Shown here piece by piece: positions 1 to 7,009 of a DNA stretch of 64,000 nucleotides. The stretch spans positions 62,001 through 126,000 of the forward strand of contig CAYILR010000001.1 of assembly GCA_964364175.1 (NCBI GenBank). Reading direction: 5' to 3'. A model generated the notes under the pieces. The model was not told the origin of the DNA. It saw only the letters and a program-made list of their open reading frames with translations, and did no database searches. Every line of letters begins with the position of its first letter. The first letter of the stretch is position 1. The DNA is from CAYILR01 sp964364175. GTDB lineage: Bacteria > Bdellovibrionota > UBA1018. Position numbers and translations under genes: made by a program.

Positions 1-298
1 TGCGACGGATGTGAATAATCCGAATTTCAGAACCTCTCATCGTAAAACAAACAAATACCGGTTTGAGATCATCAGTCAGTCCCAAAAATCCATATCTAGG
101 TTCATTTGCTTTAGGTCTCAGTTGCTCACCCAGCGCACGAATAGCCTCGATTTGGTAAAAAACTGATTAAGCCTCCTCTCGGGTCACCCCATGCTTTTCT
201 TTATTCTTAGTAAGGTTTCCAAAATCCCAATCAAAATCAAAGTGAGTTTGGTGATCAAACCAATCAACTAACCATTGAGCAAAACGAAAAGAAGCCAA
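1..298 (-). pseudogene. BrnT-type (DUF497) toxin gene, interrupted by a nonsense codon, runs off the left edge
   Basis: The minus strand from a TTG at 298 (GAGG Shine-Dalgarno 8 nt upstream) reads a protein with the DUF497/BrnT pattern: a DFDWDFGNLTKNKEKHGVT block, then an in-frame TAA at 167-169. The same frame continues without shift through the rest of the fold, including RYGFLGLTDD and FVCFTMRGSEIRIIHIRR, and leaves the window. BrnT toxins are RelE-like ribonucleases normally followed by a BrnA antitoxin, which would lie outside the window to the left. The stop sits where family members usually carry a Glu before the SVF segment, so one G-to-T change (GAA to TAA) would explain it. Translation could in principle restart downstream, but the conserved N-terminal half would be lost. 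The family call is by eye from conserved blocks. Confidence 0.72.
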
Positions 299-300
299 AC

Positions 301-336
301 ACTATACCTCACTATAATACACTATTATACACTATG
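301..336. promoter_or_regulatory. four ACTATA-type repeats at exact 10-bp spacing
   Basis: ACTATA, ACTATA, ACTATT and ACTATG begin at 301, 311, 321 and 331, one helical turn apart, directly upstream of the BrnT-like start codon on the minus strand. Helically phased short repeats are typical of operators bound by ribbon-helix-helix antitoxins such as BrnA. Read on the minus strand, the block also contains TATAAT-like hexamers, so promoter and operator would overlap. Function is inferred from position and periodicity only. Confidence 0.5.
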
Positions 337-428
337 TAAAAGTATTTTGAATTTATGAATCGGCCAGTAGACTGCGAAAACTATGCCAGTCGCGATAAAG
401 TTTTAATTGGGTAATGAGTGAAAAATGG

Positions 429-463
429 GGTCAAACTTGAGCCATCAGGGTTCAGATTTGACC
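429..463. repeat. inverted repeat GGTCAAA / TTTGACC in a gene-free stretch
   Basis: The stretch 299-524 has no gene that I can support. It holds the phased repeats at 301-336 and this inverted repeat: GGTCAAA at 429-435 and TTTGACC at 457-463, separated by 21 nt with weak inner pairing. There is no T-tract, so it is not an obvious terminator. It could be an operator for the VOC gene at 525 or a remnant of a palindromic element. Confidence 0.35.
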
Positions 464-524
464 TAGTCCGGATTTTCAATTTACGGTCTTGCCAGAATGG
501 GTGCAATGGTTGAAAAGTGACAAA

Positions 525-908
525 ATGAAATTAGGATATGCACTTTTGTACGTGGATGATGTGAAAAAAACGATGGCGTTTTACACCAAGGCATTTGGAC
601 TCAAGGTAGGGTTTCTGCACGAGAGCGGCCAATACGGTGAGATGGTCACCGGCGATACGAAGCTGGGATTTGTTCATCACGAGACGGCGGCTTCGCATGG
701 ATTTAAATACGACAAAATGAGCCTCTCAAAAAAACCGCCCGCTTGCGAAATTGCATTCGTGACCAGCAATGTGGACAAGGCCTATACCAAAGCCATCAAT
801 GCTGGGGCCGAGGCAGCCAGCGAACCCGAGAAGAAACCTTGGGGCCAAACGGTGAGTTATGTGCGCGACTGCAATGGGTTCTTGGTGGAAATTTGCTCGG
901 AGATGTAA
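525..908 (+). CDS. VOC (glyoxalase/dioxygenase) superfamily protein
   Basis: A 127-residue single-module vicinal-oxygen-chelate protein. The N-terminal strand MKLGYALLYVDDVKKTMAFY, a FGLKVGF turn, the second repeat starting near CEIAFVTSNVDKAY, and the closing RDCNGFLVEICSEM with Gly-Phe-Leu-Val-Glu are the usual two beta-alpha-beta-beta-beta units of lactoylglutathione lyase-like proteins. His62-His63 and the C-terminal Glu are candidate metal ligands. Substrate is unknown; such proteins are often annotated as glyoxalase or bleomycin-resistance-like. I chose the ATG at 525 because it begins the fold; an in-frame TTG at 489 would add 12 residues with no family match. The gene stands alone on this strand. 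Confidence 0.8.
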   Translation: MKLGYALLYVDDVKKTMAFYTKAFGLKVGFLHESGQYGEMVTGDTKLGFVHHETAASHGFKYDKMSLSKKPPACEIAFVTSNVDKAYTKAINAGAEAASEPEKKPWGQTVSYVRDCNGFLVEICSEM

Positions 909-917
909 CCGCTGCGG

Positions 918-1112
918 CTAGTCATCCAGACGCTTAACGCTGAATCCGCTGACTTCCTCATCGTTGAAGGTGTCGTAGGAAATCTGGATTGGCTTGCAGC
1001 AGACTTCGCAATCTTCGATATAGCTTTGTGCTCCGGATAATATTTCGCATACGAGCGATATTGGGGAGAAGCAGTACGGGCACTGTGTGGAGACTTCCTG
1101 TTCACTGATCAT
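918..1112 (-). CDS. CPXCG-motif cysteine-rich protein
   Basis: A 64-residue acidic protein with CPYC at residues 11-14 and CEVCC at about 35-39, the arrangement of the small CPXCG family (a zinc ribbon of unknown function, normally 60-70 residues). The four Cys presumably bind one zinc ion. Its ATG at 1112 lies 11 bp inside the end of the upstream TonB-like gene, so the two are probably co-transcribed and translationally coupled. Family members have no established role. Confidence 0.75.
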   Translation of the reverse strand: MISEQEVSTQCPYCFSPISLVCEILSGAQSYIEDCEVCCKPIQISYDTFNDEEVSGFSVKRLDD

Positions 1113-2139
1113 TTTTCGGAGTCTCGCTTTCTTTCTTTTGAATAATTTGTTCCCATGTTTTTTCCATATTTTCTACTCGCTGCTCTCGTCTAATTTTCGG
1201 ATCAATTTCGCCGATGGTTGAAAAATATTCGTAGGCGTATTGAAAATTAATAAACAAAATCCCTGGCGGCACAATAATGATAGGTGGAATATAGTGTGTG
1301 AATAGCCGCTCAATTTTTTCATTCAGGACATTGCGAAAGGCTCTACGCTTAAATAGGAGCTGATTTTTGAATTGAGCCGCATCTCCTACTTTACTGTCTT
1401 CAGGAATCCCGGTCATGGCCGAAGTGCTGAATTCGAATCTCGCTGCCAGGATGAGGTTGGAATTTTGGTTAAGCCAACTCTTCTGTTCGAGTGGCTCGTG
1501 CAGAGCATGAATCAAAATCGAAAGGACATAGGCCTTGAGAATTTTGTCGTCCGCAGTGACTTTGATAAATCGATCTGTGATTTTCCCCTGTGGAGTCACG
1601 ACAAAGTGAACGACTATGTTTCCCCGAACTCCCTGTTTGACCAGATCATCCGGATAACTCAGGCTGGAGTTGATTTTTCGCCAAATCGCCTGAACAAACG
1701 GCTGAATCAACGTCTCCTGCGCAGGAGTCATCAGTCTGGCAATGTCATAGGCATCAGCAACTGGTTTAGCGACCGTATCAGTGTCGGTCGTCTCACGTCG
1801 ACCACTTTGGAGATCGCCCGAAACCCAGTTGGGCTTAAGCTGATTGAGGGTGGGCGCCGGGGCCTGAGGCGCTGGTTTATTTTCAGAGGGCACTGGCTGC
1901 GCTTTGGGAACGTTCACTCGTTTGATCCGAGGAAGAGTCTGTTGTGGCTCCGGTGGAACCAGAACAATCCCAAACGAAGTTCGCGGAACCGCGATCTCAA
2001 TGGGGTGATTTTGAGTCCGCACATACCAAATCCCCAGCAGCACCAGCAAAAATAAAATGGAGTGAAAAATCAGCGAAGGAATTAAGAATCGTTTAAAAAA
2101 ACTGGCTGCTCGATCCATGAGTGATTTCGATTCTCTCAT
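1102..2139 (-). CDS. TonB-like energy transducer with extra C-terminal segment
   Basis: A 345-residue protein with the order: short cytoplasmic N-terminus, one membrane span at about 19-40, a Pro-rich spacer at about 60-105, and a TonB C-terminal-type domain at about 145-238 (YP at 162-163, VRGNIVVHFVVTPQG). TonB proteins usually end after this domain; here about 105 more residues follow, including a hydrophobic Pro-rich stretch (about 283-300) and a basic/acidic tail. That extension is unusual and may be a second membrane contact. The start at 2139 is 9 bp from the start of the divergent acetyltransferase gene; a second Met at 2118 is an alternative. No ExbB/ExbD is adjacent, so its partner must lie elsewhere. 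Confidence 0.65.
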   Translation of the reverse strand: MRESKSLMDRAASFFKRFLIPSLIFHSILFLLVLLGIWYVRTQNHPIEIAVPRTSFGIVLVPPEPQQTLPRIKRVNVPKAQPVPSENKPAPQAPAPTLNQLKPNWVSGDLQSGRRETTDTDTVAKPVADAYDIARLMTPAQETLIQPFVQAIWRKINSSLSYPDDLVKQGVRGNIVVHFVVTPQGKITDRFIKVTADDKILKAYVLSILIHALHEPLEQKSWLNQNSNLILAARFEFSTSAMTGIPEDSKVGDAAQFKNQLLFKRRAFRNVLNEKIERLFTHYIPPIIIVPPGILFINFQYAYEYFSTIGEIDPKIRREQRVENMEKTWEQIIQKKESETPKNDQ

Positions 2140-2148
2140 ATTTGGTGT

Positions 2149-2592
2149 ATGGATCAAATCATGGAAATTTTGGAAATCAAAACGGCCAAAAAGCTGGAAC
2201 AATGTTTTCCGATTCTGAGAGAATTGCGAACGGATCTCTCGTTTCAGGATTTTACCCGTCTCTACGAAGAAGCTAAAAGGCGAGACGATTACAAATTGGT
2301 GGGAGTCTACGACACAGATCGATGTGTGGCGGTGATGGGGTATCGAATTCTTTTTGATTTTGTGCACGGCAAGCACCTGTACATCGATGATCTCGTGGTT
2401 ACAGCCACTCAACGATCCGGAGGTCTTGGTGCGAAATTGCTTACCTTTGCCGAAAAGGAAGCACAAGAATTAGGATGCCAGGGATTGCGGCTTTGTACGG
2501 GGATCCATGCAAAAGATCCGCAACGGTTTTATGAACGAAACCAGTGGAACGCACGGGCCATCGCGTACAAAAAGCGACTCCTCACGATTTAA
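2149..2592 (+). CDS. GNAT family N-acetyltransferase
   Basis: A 147-residue protein with the GNAT fold in order: helix-rich N-terminus, strand VGVYDTDRCVAVMGYR, strand YIDDLVV (about 84-90), the acetyl-CoA pyrophosphate-binding loop RSGGLGAKLL (about 95-104), and the C-terminal strand-helix with RFYERNQW. It transfers an acetyl group from acetyl-CoA to an unidentified amine. Starts at 2149 and 2161 are both possible; the first is only 9 bp from the divergent TonB-like start, so promoters must overlap coding sequence if both are right. Confidence 0.82.
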   Translation: MDQIMEILEIKTAKKLEQCFPILRELRTDLSFQDFTRLYEEAKRRDDYKLVGVYDTDRCVAVMGYRILFDFVHGKHLYIDDLVVTATQRSGGLGAKLLTFAEKEAQELGCQGLRLCTGIHAKDPQRFYERNQWNARAIAYKKRLLTI

Positions 2593-2634
2593 CGCAGTCT
2601 GGATTGGCCAAAATCCTATCCAAGGTGTTACTTT

Positions 2635-3912
2635 GTGAGCGTGCATACAACGACAGGGATGGAGTTTTTTGCAACGATCTGCTTTTTTCTAGCGATTCTT
2701 CACACATTTTCTGTGAAAAAGTTTCAGCAACTCGCACGCCGATATGCGCCAGGCTCCGTTGGGGAAAATTTTCTCCATCTTCTAGGTGAAGTCGAGGTGG
2801 TTTTCGGTTTTTGGGGCGCGATCTTTTTAGTTTTGCTAGCTCTGACTCACGGGACTGCCGATGCGGTTCGATATCTGGAGACCCGAGATTTTAAAGAACC
2901 TGCATTTGTTTTTGTAGTTCTGGTGATTTGTTCCACGCGTCCGATTCTCAGCCTGGCCGAGAGAACTATTGGATTTACTTCTCAACTTTTTCCGATAGCA
3001 CCGCCACTGGCTTTTTATTTGGTTTGTCTGATTTTGGGTCCTCTGATGGGCAGTTTTATTACCGAGCCTGCGGCGATGACGGTGACTGCCTTGATTTTGC
3101 TGGATCGATTTTTCAGCCAGAGAATTTCCACAAAATTGAAATATGCGACCCTAGGTCTGTTGTTCGTCAACGTTTCCATTGGTGGAACGCTCACACCCTA
3201 TGCGGCCCCTCCTGTGCTCATGGTGGCATCAAAATGGGGGTGGGGACTCGGTGATATGCTGACTCATTTTGGGTGGAAGGCTGCAATAGCGATCATTGCT
3301 TCCACCGTGTTGACGACTTATCGTTTCAGAGAAGAAATTTCCAAACTGACCTGGATTGCGAACGAAAAAAACCTGCCTCAAGTCCCTCTCTGGGTACAGA
3401 CCTCACATGTTTTTTTCCTCGCTCTTGTCGTCATGAACACGCATCACACAGCAGTCTTCGTGGGTATTTTTCTTTTTTTCCTCGGTTGGGTGAAGGTCAC
3501 TCAGGAATATCAAACCGAGATCAAATTGCGCGAGGGATTGCTGGTTGCTTTTTTCTTGGGCGGATTGGTGGTTCTGGGTGGGCCGCAGCGTTGGTGGCTA
3601 GAGCCGGTTTTGAGTCGATTAGATGCTTTTCCGCTTTATTTAGGATCGATTTTGCTGACTGCGATCACGGATAACGCTGCTTTGACTTATCTCGGAGCGC
3701 AAGTGCCCACACTGAGCATCGCAGCTCGATATGCGCTGGTAGCTGGAAGCGTGGTGGGAGGTGGTTTGACTGTGATTGCAAATGCTCCCAACCCAGTGGG
3801 TTATGGAATTCTCAATGTTTCGTTCGGCAAAGACGGAATGAGTCCGTGGCGGTTGCTGACTCACGCTGCACTACCGACGGGAATTGCAGCTTTTTGTTTT
3901 TGGATTTTATAA
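2635..3912 (+). CDS. putative Na+/H+ antiporter (PF07399-like) membrane protein
   Basis: A 425-residue, highly hydrophobic protein with about 10-12 membrane segments. The blocks GSFITEPAAMTVTALIL and NVSIGGTLTPYAAPPVLMV, together with the late ITDNAALTYLGAQVP, match the putative Na+/H+ antiporter family related to the NhaD/ArsB ion-transporter superfamily; the paired Thr/Pro/Asn-rich re-entrant motifs in each half are expected for this inverted-repeat fold. It would sit in the inner membrane exchanging protons for sodium or an organic anion. I chose GTG 2635 because AAGGTG lies 9 nt upstream; ATG 2659 lacks good spacing. The barrel gene 26 bp downstream is probably co-transcribed. Confidence 0.72.
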   Translation: MSVHTTTGMEFFATICFFLAILHTFSVKKFQQLARRYAPGSVGENFLHLLGEVEVVFGFWGAIFLVLLALTHGTADAVRYLETRDFKEPAFVFVVLVICSTRPILSLAERTIGFTSQLFPIAPPLAFYLVCLILGPLMGSFITEPAAMTVTALILLDRFFSQRISTKLKYATLGLLFVNVSIGGTLTPYAAPPVLMVASKWGWGLGDMLTHFGWKAAIAIIASTVLTTYRFREEISKLTWIANEKNLPQVPLWVQTSHVFFLALVVMNTHHTAVFVGIFLFFLGWVKVTQEYQTEIKLREGLLVAFFLGGLVVLGGPQRWWLEPVLSRLDAFPLYLGSILLTAITDNAALTYLGAQVPTLSIAARYALVAGSVVGGGLTVIANAPNPVGYGILNVSFGKDGMSPWRLLTHAALPTGIAAFCFWIL

Positions 3913-3937
3913 TAAAATAATAAAGAGGAAATAAATA

Positions 3938-4987
3938 ATGAAAAAAATCATTTCTCGATTTGCAGTGATAACAGTCTTGAGTGTGCAGTCCATCTATGCA
4001 GCCGATAACCCAGTGAGCTTCGGCGGCTTTGTCGATACCTACTACGCCTTCGACGCCAACCAACCCGGGAATTTCGATCGTGCCTACACCACTCAGCCGG
4101 CACGTCACAACGAGTTCAACGTCAACTTGGCTCATGTCGATGCACAGTTGAAAGAAGATCGTGTTCACGGTCGAATCGCGCTCCAGGTGGGTACGTCTGT
4201 GCAGAGCAATTACTCGACAGAGCCAAGTTGGGGTACGATCAGCGGTCCTTCGCTCGGTCGGCATATTCAAGAGGGGTATGTAGGTTACCGAATTGCTGAG
4301 GGACTTTGGGTGGATGCGGGAATTTATTTTTCGCACATTGGAGCAGAGAGTTGGATTTCGAGAGACAATATGACTTACACGCGGTCGCTAGTTGCAGATT
4401 ATTCGCCCTACTATCAGAGCGGTGCAAAAGTTACTTATCAGCTGTCAAAACCGATTTCGTTGCAACTCCATGTAGTGAACGGATGGCAAACCATTTCCGA
4501 AAGCAATCTCCCCAAGTCACTGGGATCGCAGGTGGCTTACTCTTTTTCAGACACTACCTCTTTGACGTACAACACCCTATTTGGAAAAGAGCTGGGCGGA
4601 TATCGACATTTTCATGATTTTATTTTTAAAATGGGATTTACGCAGAATTGGTCGATGGGCCTTCAAGCAGACATCGGATTTCAAAGAGGCGCGGGATCTT
4701 GGAATGGTCAGTCTCTGATTTCTCGCTATGCACTGATGCCCACACTTGCATTCGTGGGTCGTATTGAGCGTTACTCGGATCCCAGCCAGATTATTGTCAC
4801 GACACTCTCGAAGAGTGGCTTTCAAGTTTTTGGTGCTTCATTGGGGACGGATGTTCAGCTCCATACGCGCGTGATGTGGCGAACAGAAGTGCGTGCTCAG
4901 GAAGCAAAGGATGCGATTTATCCAAAACGAGATGTGTTTTCAGGACGTGATCTCATGGTTGTAACTTCGTTGAGCTTGACGATCTAG
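3938..4987 (+). CDS. BBP2-type outer-membrane beta-barrel protein
   Basis: A 349-residue protein with a Sec signal peptide (MKKIISRFAVITVLSVQSIYA, cleavage after about residue 21) and many alternating amphipathic strands, ending in SLSLTI. The opening FGGFVDTYYAFD and the following NEFNVNLAHVDAQL are typical of the beta-barrel porin 2 (PF07642) family found in several diderm phyla. It likely forms a narrow outer-membrane channel of unknown selectivity. The start has a clear AGAGGAAAT Shine-Dalgarno. It follows the antiporter by 26 bp, which would pair an inner- and an outer-membrane transport step. Confidence 0.75.
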   Translation: MKKIISRFAVITVLSVQSIYAADNPVSFGGFVDTYYAFDANQPGNFDRAYTTQPARHNEFNVNLAHVDAQLKEDRVHGRIALQVGTSVQSNYSTEPSWGTISGPSLGRHIQEGYVGYRIAEGLWVDAGIYFSHIGAESWISRDNMTYTRSLVADYSPYYQSGAKVTYQLSKPISLQLHVVNGWQTISESNLPKSLGSQVAYSFSDTTSLTYNTLFGKELGGYRHFHDFIFKMGFTQNWSMGLQADIGFQRGAGSWNGQSLISRYALMPTLAFVGRIERYSDPSQIIVTTLSKSGFQVFGASLGTDVQLHTRVMWRTEVRAQEAKDAIYPKRDVFSGRDLMVVTSLSLTI

Positions 4988-5004
4988 AACGCTTCGTCTT
5001 TAAT
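4976..5004 (+). promoter_or_regulatory. sigma-70-like promoter for the bufferin operon
   Basis: TTGACG at 4976-4981, a 17-nt spacer, and TTTAAT at 4999-5004 give 5/6 matches to each consensus hexamer. The -35 overlaps the last codons of the barrel gene. Transcription from about 5011 would leave a leader of about 32 nt before the precursor ATG at 5044, which has an AAGGAGA Shine-Dalgarno. Bufferin operons elsewhere are often under an ECF sigma factor; I see no second promoter to support that here. Confidence 0.55.
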
Positions 5005-5043
5005 AGGGAGGCATTTTAACATTCACCCAAGGAGAAACATCAG

Positions 5044-5295
5044 ATGGATCGAAAATTACAAGGCCTTTTGGCAAGCGCATTGATTGCAGGTTTGGCAGCA
5101 GGAAGTGTTGCATTGGCAAATGACCCAGCACCTGCTCACGACGATAAAGCCCCGAAAAAAGAAAAAGCGGGCTGCAAGGGCAAAAAGGGCAAGAAAGCAA
5201 AGGGTGCTAAAGGCGGCTGCAAAGGTGAGAACGGCTGTGGCGGCAACGGATGCAAAGAAGGCGCTAAAAAAGAAGAGCACCACGACGCTCACTAA
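5044..5295 (+). CDS. bufferin/HvfA-like RiPP metallophore precursor (Cys-rich, secreted)
   Basis: An 83-residue precursor. Residues 1-25 form a Sec signal peptide (basic start, hydrophobic core, ALA before Asn26). The mature part is Lys/Gly-rich with four Cys at 44, 59, 65 and 70, arranged as GCKG, GGCKGENGC and GGNGCKEG, and ends in a His-rich tail (HHDAH). Signal peptide plus spaced CKG/NGC cysteines followed by DUF692, DUF2063 and DoxX genes is the signature of HvfA/bufferin peptides, whose cysteines are modified by the DUF692 enzyme in the cytoplasm before export and then bind copper or other metals. The core is shorter in Cys content than typical BufA2 peptides. Exact modification sites are unknown. 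Confidence 0.8.
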   Translation: MDRKLQGLLASALIAGLAAGSVALANDPAPAHDDKAPKKEKAGCKGKKGKKAKGAKGGCKGENGCGGNGCKEGAKKEEHHDAH

Positions 5296-5372
5296 TCGGT
5301 AAAATTAGACCGATATTTGTTTTGACAAGTATTCGAAATGGCTCTTACTCATGGGTAAGAGCCATTTTTTTT
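5295..5372 (+). terminator. tandem terminator-like hairpins between precursor and enzyme genes
   Basis: Directly after the precursor stop, ATCGGT (5295-5300) pairs with ACCGAT (5309-5314), followed by a T-rich run. A much stronger intrinsic terminator follows: AAATGGCTCTTAC at 5336-5348 pairs perfectly with GTAAGAGCCATTT at 5355-5367 around a 6-nt loop, with a T-tract to 5372. The DUF692 gene starts only 23 bp later with no room for a good promoter, so this is best read as an attenuator: most transcripts end here, giving abundant precursor, while read-through supplies less enzyme. Confidence 0.85.
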
Positions 5373-5394
5373 GGGCCGAGCGGAGGGCCCGTGC

Positions 5395-6282
5395 ATGTTT
5401 CGCGATTTGGGAGCGGGCGTAGGATTGCGTCCGGATTATTATTCACTTTTTAAAAAGACTACGCCGAAATCCGTGTCATGGGTTGAGGTGGTTTCCGAGA
5501 ATTTCATTGATTGGGAAAATGGGACGCGCCCGCATCGCGCACTTAAGAATCTCGAGGAGGCTCGCGGTCATTTGCCGCTTGTTTTGCACGGAGTTTCTTT
5601 GTCCATCGGGTCGGCGGATCGCTTAGATCGCGCATATCTCAAAAGACTGAAGGACCTGTTCCACCGGATTGAGCCCGAGTGGGTTTCGGATCATCTGTGT
5701 TGGACTGGAGTGGATGGGCAGATGCTGCATGATCTGAATCCCCTCCCCTACACTGAAAAAGTATTGAAGCATGTTGTGGACAAGGTTGGCCGGGTTCAGG
5801 ATTTTCTAGGTCGTCGGATTCTGCTAGAAAATGTTTCTAGCTATCTTCAGTTCCAAGAGCAGGACATGGAAGAATGGGAATTTTTGAGTGAGGTTGCGCA
5901 GCGTTCGGATTGCGGGATTTTGCTGGATATCAATAATATTTATGTAAGTTCAGTGAATCATCAGTTTGATCCGATGACCTATCTGCGAGCGATTCCCTGG
6001 GAGAGTGTGGGACAGATTCACTTAGCGGGTCATTCGGATATGCAGGGGCACTTGATTGATACGCATGATCAGCCCGTTTGTGAAGAAGTCTGGAATTTGT
6101 ATCAATGGGCAGTAGAAAATCGTCCCTGGGTCAGCACGATGATTGAGCGTGATGACCACATGCCCGAATGGGAAGAATTGGAAAAAGAGATTCGCCGGAT
6201 TTCAAAAATTCGATCGGATTCAATGAAAATCTCGAATGATTGGAGTTATGGTGACACTTCAGGCGTTACAGCGAGAATTTAA
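5395..6282 (+). CDS. bufB: DUF692 family multinuclear iron oxidase (MNIO), bufferin maturase
   Basis: A 295-residue TIM-barrel enzyme of the DUF692/MNIO family, which uses a two- or three-iron centre to convert peptide cysteines to thiooxazole- or oxazolone-type groups. The conserved blocks are all present: GVGLRP (9-13), ENF (35-37), HGVSLSIG (65-72), VSDHLCW (97-103), LPYTE (117-121), LLENVSSYL (143-151), LLDINNIYVSSVNH (176-189), QIHLAGH (207-213), DTHD (222-225) and IERDDHMPEW (250-259). The expected iron ligands (His65, Glu145, Asp178, His189, His209, Asp222/His224, Glu251) are intact. The ATG at 5395 has GGAGGG 7 nt upstream. The product acts on the precursor encoded just upstream, with the DUF2063 partner encoded next. 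The symbol follows the bufferin nomenclature. Confidence 0.9.
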   Translation: MFRDLGAGVGLRPDYYSLFKKTTPKSVSWVEVVSENFIDWENGTRPHRALKNLEEARGHLPLVLHGVSLSIGSADRLDRAYLKRLKDLFHRIEPEWVSDHLCWTGVDGQMLHDLNPLPYTEKVLKHVVDKVGRVQDFLGRRILLENVSSYLQFQEQDMEEWEFLSEVAQRSDCGILLDINNIYVSSVNHQFDPMTYLRAIPWESVGQIHLAGHSDMQGHLIDTHDQPVCEEVWNLYQWAVENRPWVSTMIERDDHMPEWEELEKEIRRISKIRSDSMKISNDWSYGDTSGVTARI

Positions 6283-7009
6283 ATTGCGGGTGAGAGCCGA
6301 GAGGCGAGCTATTCCAGCGGAAATCTGCTGGGTTCGAGATCAGCCTCCACTTTCTCCCTCGGATCGAATCGAAGTTTATCGGTACGCCTATTTTGCCAGG
6401 CTCTTGGGATCGTTTCGGGAGGATTTCCCCGCGGTAGAAAAAACCCTTGGAAAGAAATATTTCGCAGCAGCCGTCAGAAAATTCCTGAATCAGCAACCTT
6501 CTCGATTTCAAAATATTGGCGAAGCGAGTTTAGGCTTTCATCGATCTCTCAAGCTCAAGGCGCTTTCGGAACTGGCTCGTTGGGAATGGGAGCATAATCT
6601 GGCCTGGGTTACTGAGGATGCTGTGAGTGATGGGGTTTTGCCGTTTTCAGAGCTGGGAAAAACACCGGTGACAGAGTGGAAAAAAATCCGATTCAAACTC
6701 TCGGCCTCGGTTCGAATTTTTGAAAGCAAATGGCCGGTGAAAAAAATCAGCAGGAAAAATTTTAAAACACTGAAAGCAGACTCAAGGCGCCAGAGCTGGC
6801 TGATTTGGTCACAGGATGGGTATTCCGAAAACCAGCAGCTTTCTCAACCTCAAAAAGAGTTGATTCAAGCGATGCAAGAGGGGACTTCGGCATTGAAGCT
6901 TCTCGAACGCATGCAAAAAACAGGGGTGAGTCCGCAACAAGCTTTGCGTTGGTTCGAAAAATGGGTAGTACAGGGAGTGATTCAGGGTTTGATTCGGAGG
7001 AATAGATGA
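6248..7009 (+). CDS. bufC: DUF2063 family bufferin partner protein (HvfC/BufC-like)
   Basis: About 253 residues. The N-terminal region carries the DUF2063 signature (LQALQREF near the start, then RIEVYRYAYFARLLGSFREDFP and LGKKYF), annotated in databases as a putative DNA-binding domain. In MNIO systems it is the obligate partner that recognises the precursor leader and delivers it to the DUF692 enzyme. The gene overlaps the end of bufB by about 35 bp. Possible starts are ATG 6236, ATG 6248 and GTG 6251; the GGAG at 6242-6245 best suits 6251, while 6248 is a compromise. Its stop overlaps the DoxX start (ATGA), so bufB-bufC-doxX are translationally coupled. Confidence 0.85.
   Translation: MVTLQALQREFKLRVRAERRAIPAEICWVRDQPPLSPSDRIEVYRYAYFARLLGSFREDFPAVEKTLGKKYFAAAVRKFLNQQPSRFQNIGEASLGFHRSLKLKALSELARWEWEHNLAWVTEDAVSDGVLPFSELGKTPVTEWKKIRFKLSASVRIFESKWPVKKISRKNFKTLKADSRRQSWLIWSQDGYSENQQLSQPQKELIQAMQEGTSALKLLERMQKTGVSPQQALRWFEKWVVQGVIQGLIRRNR

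Noticed and set aside
301..336. CRISPR-like short repeats
   Set aside because: Repeats are 6 bp at 10-bp spacing; far too short for CRISPR and no cas genes are present.
1372..2055. 227-codon open frame antisense to the TonB-like gene
   Set aside because: The opposite strand has a membrane span, Pro linker and TonB domain in order; this frame has no recognisable feature.
4239..4427. Small antisense ORFs within the barrel gene
   Set aside because: No ribosome sites and no conserved features; the barrel gene is well supported.
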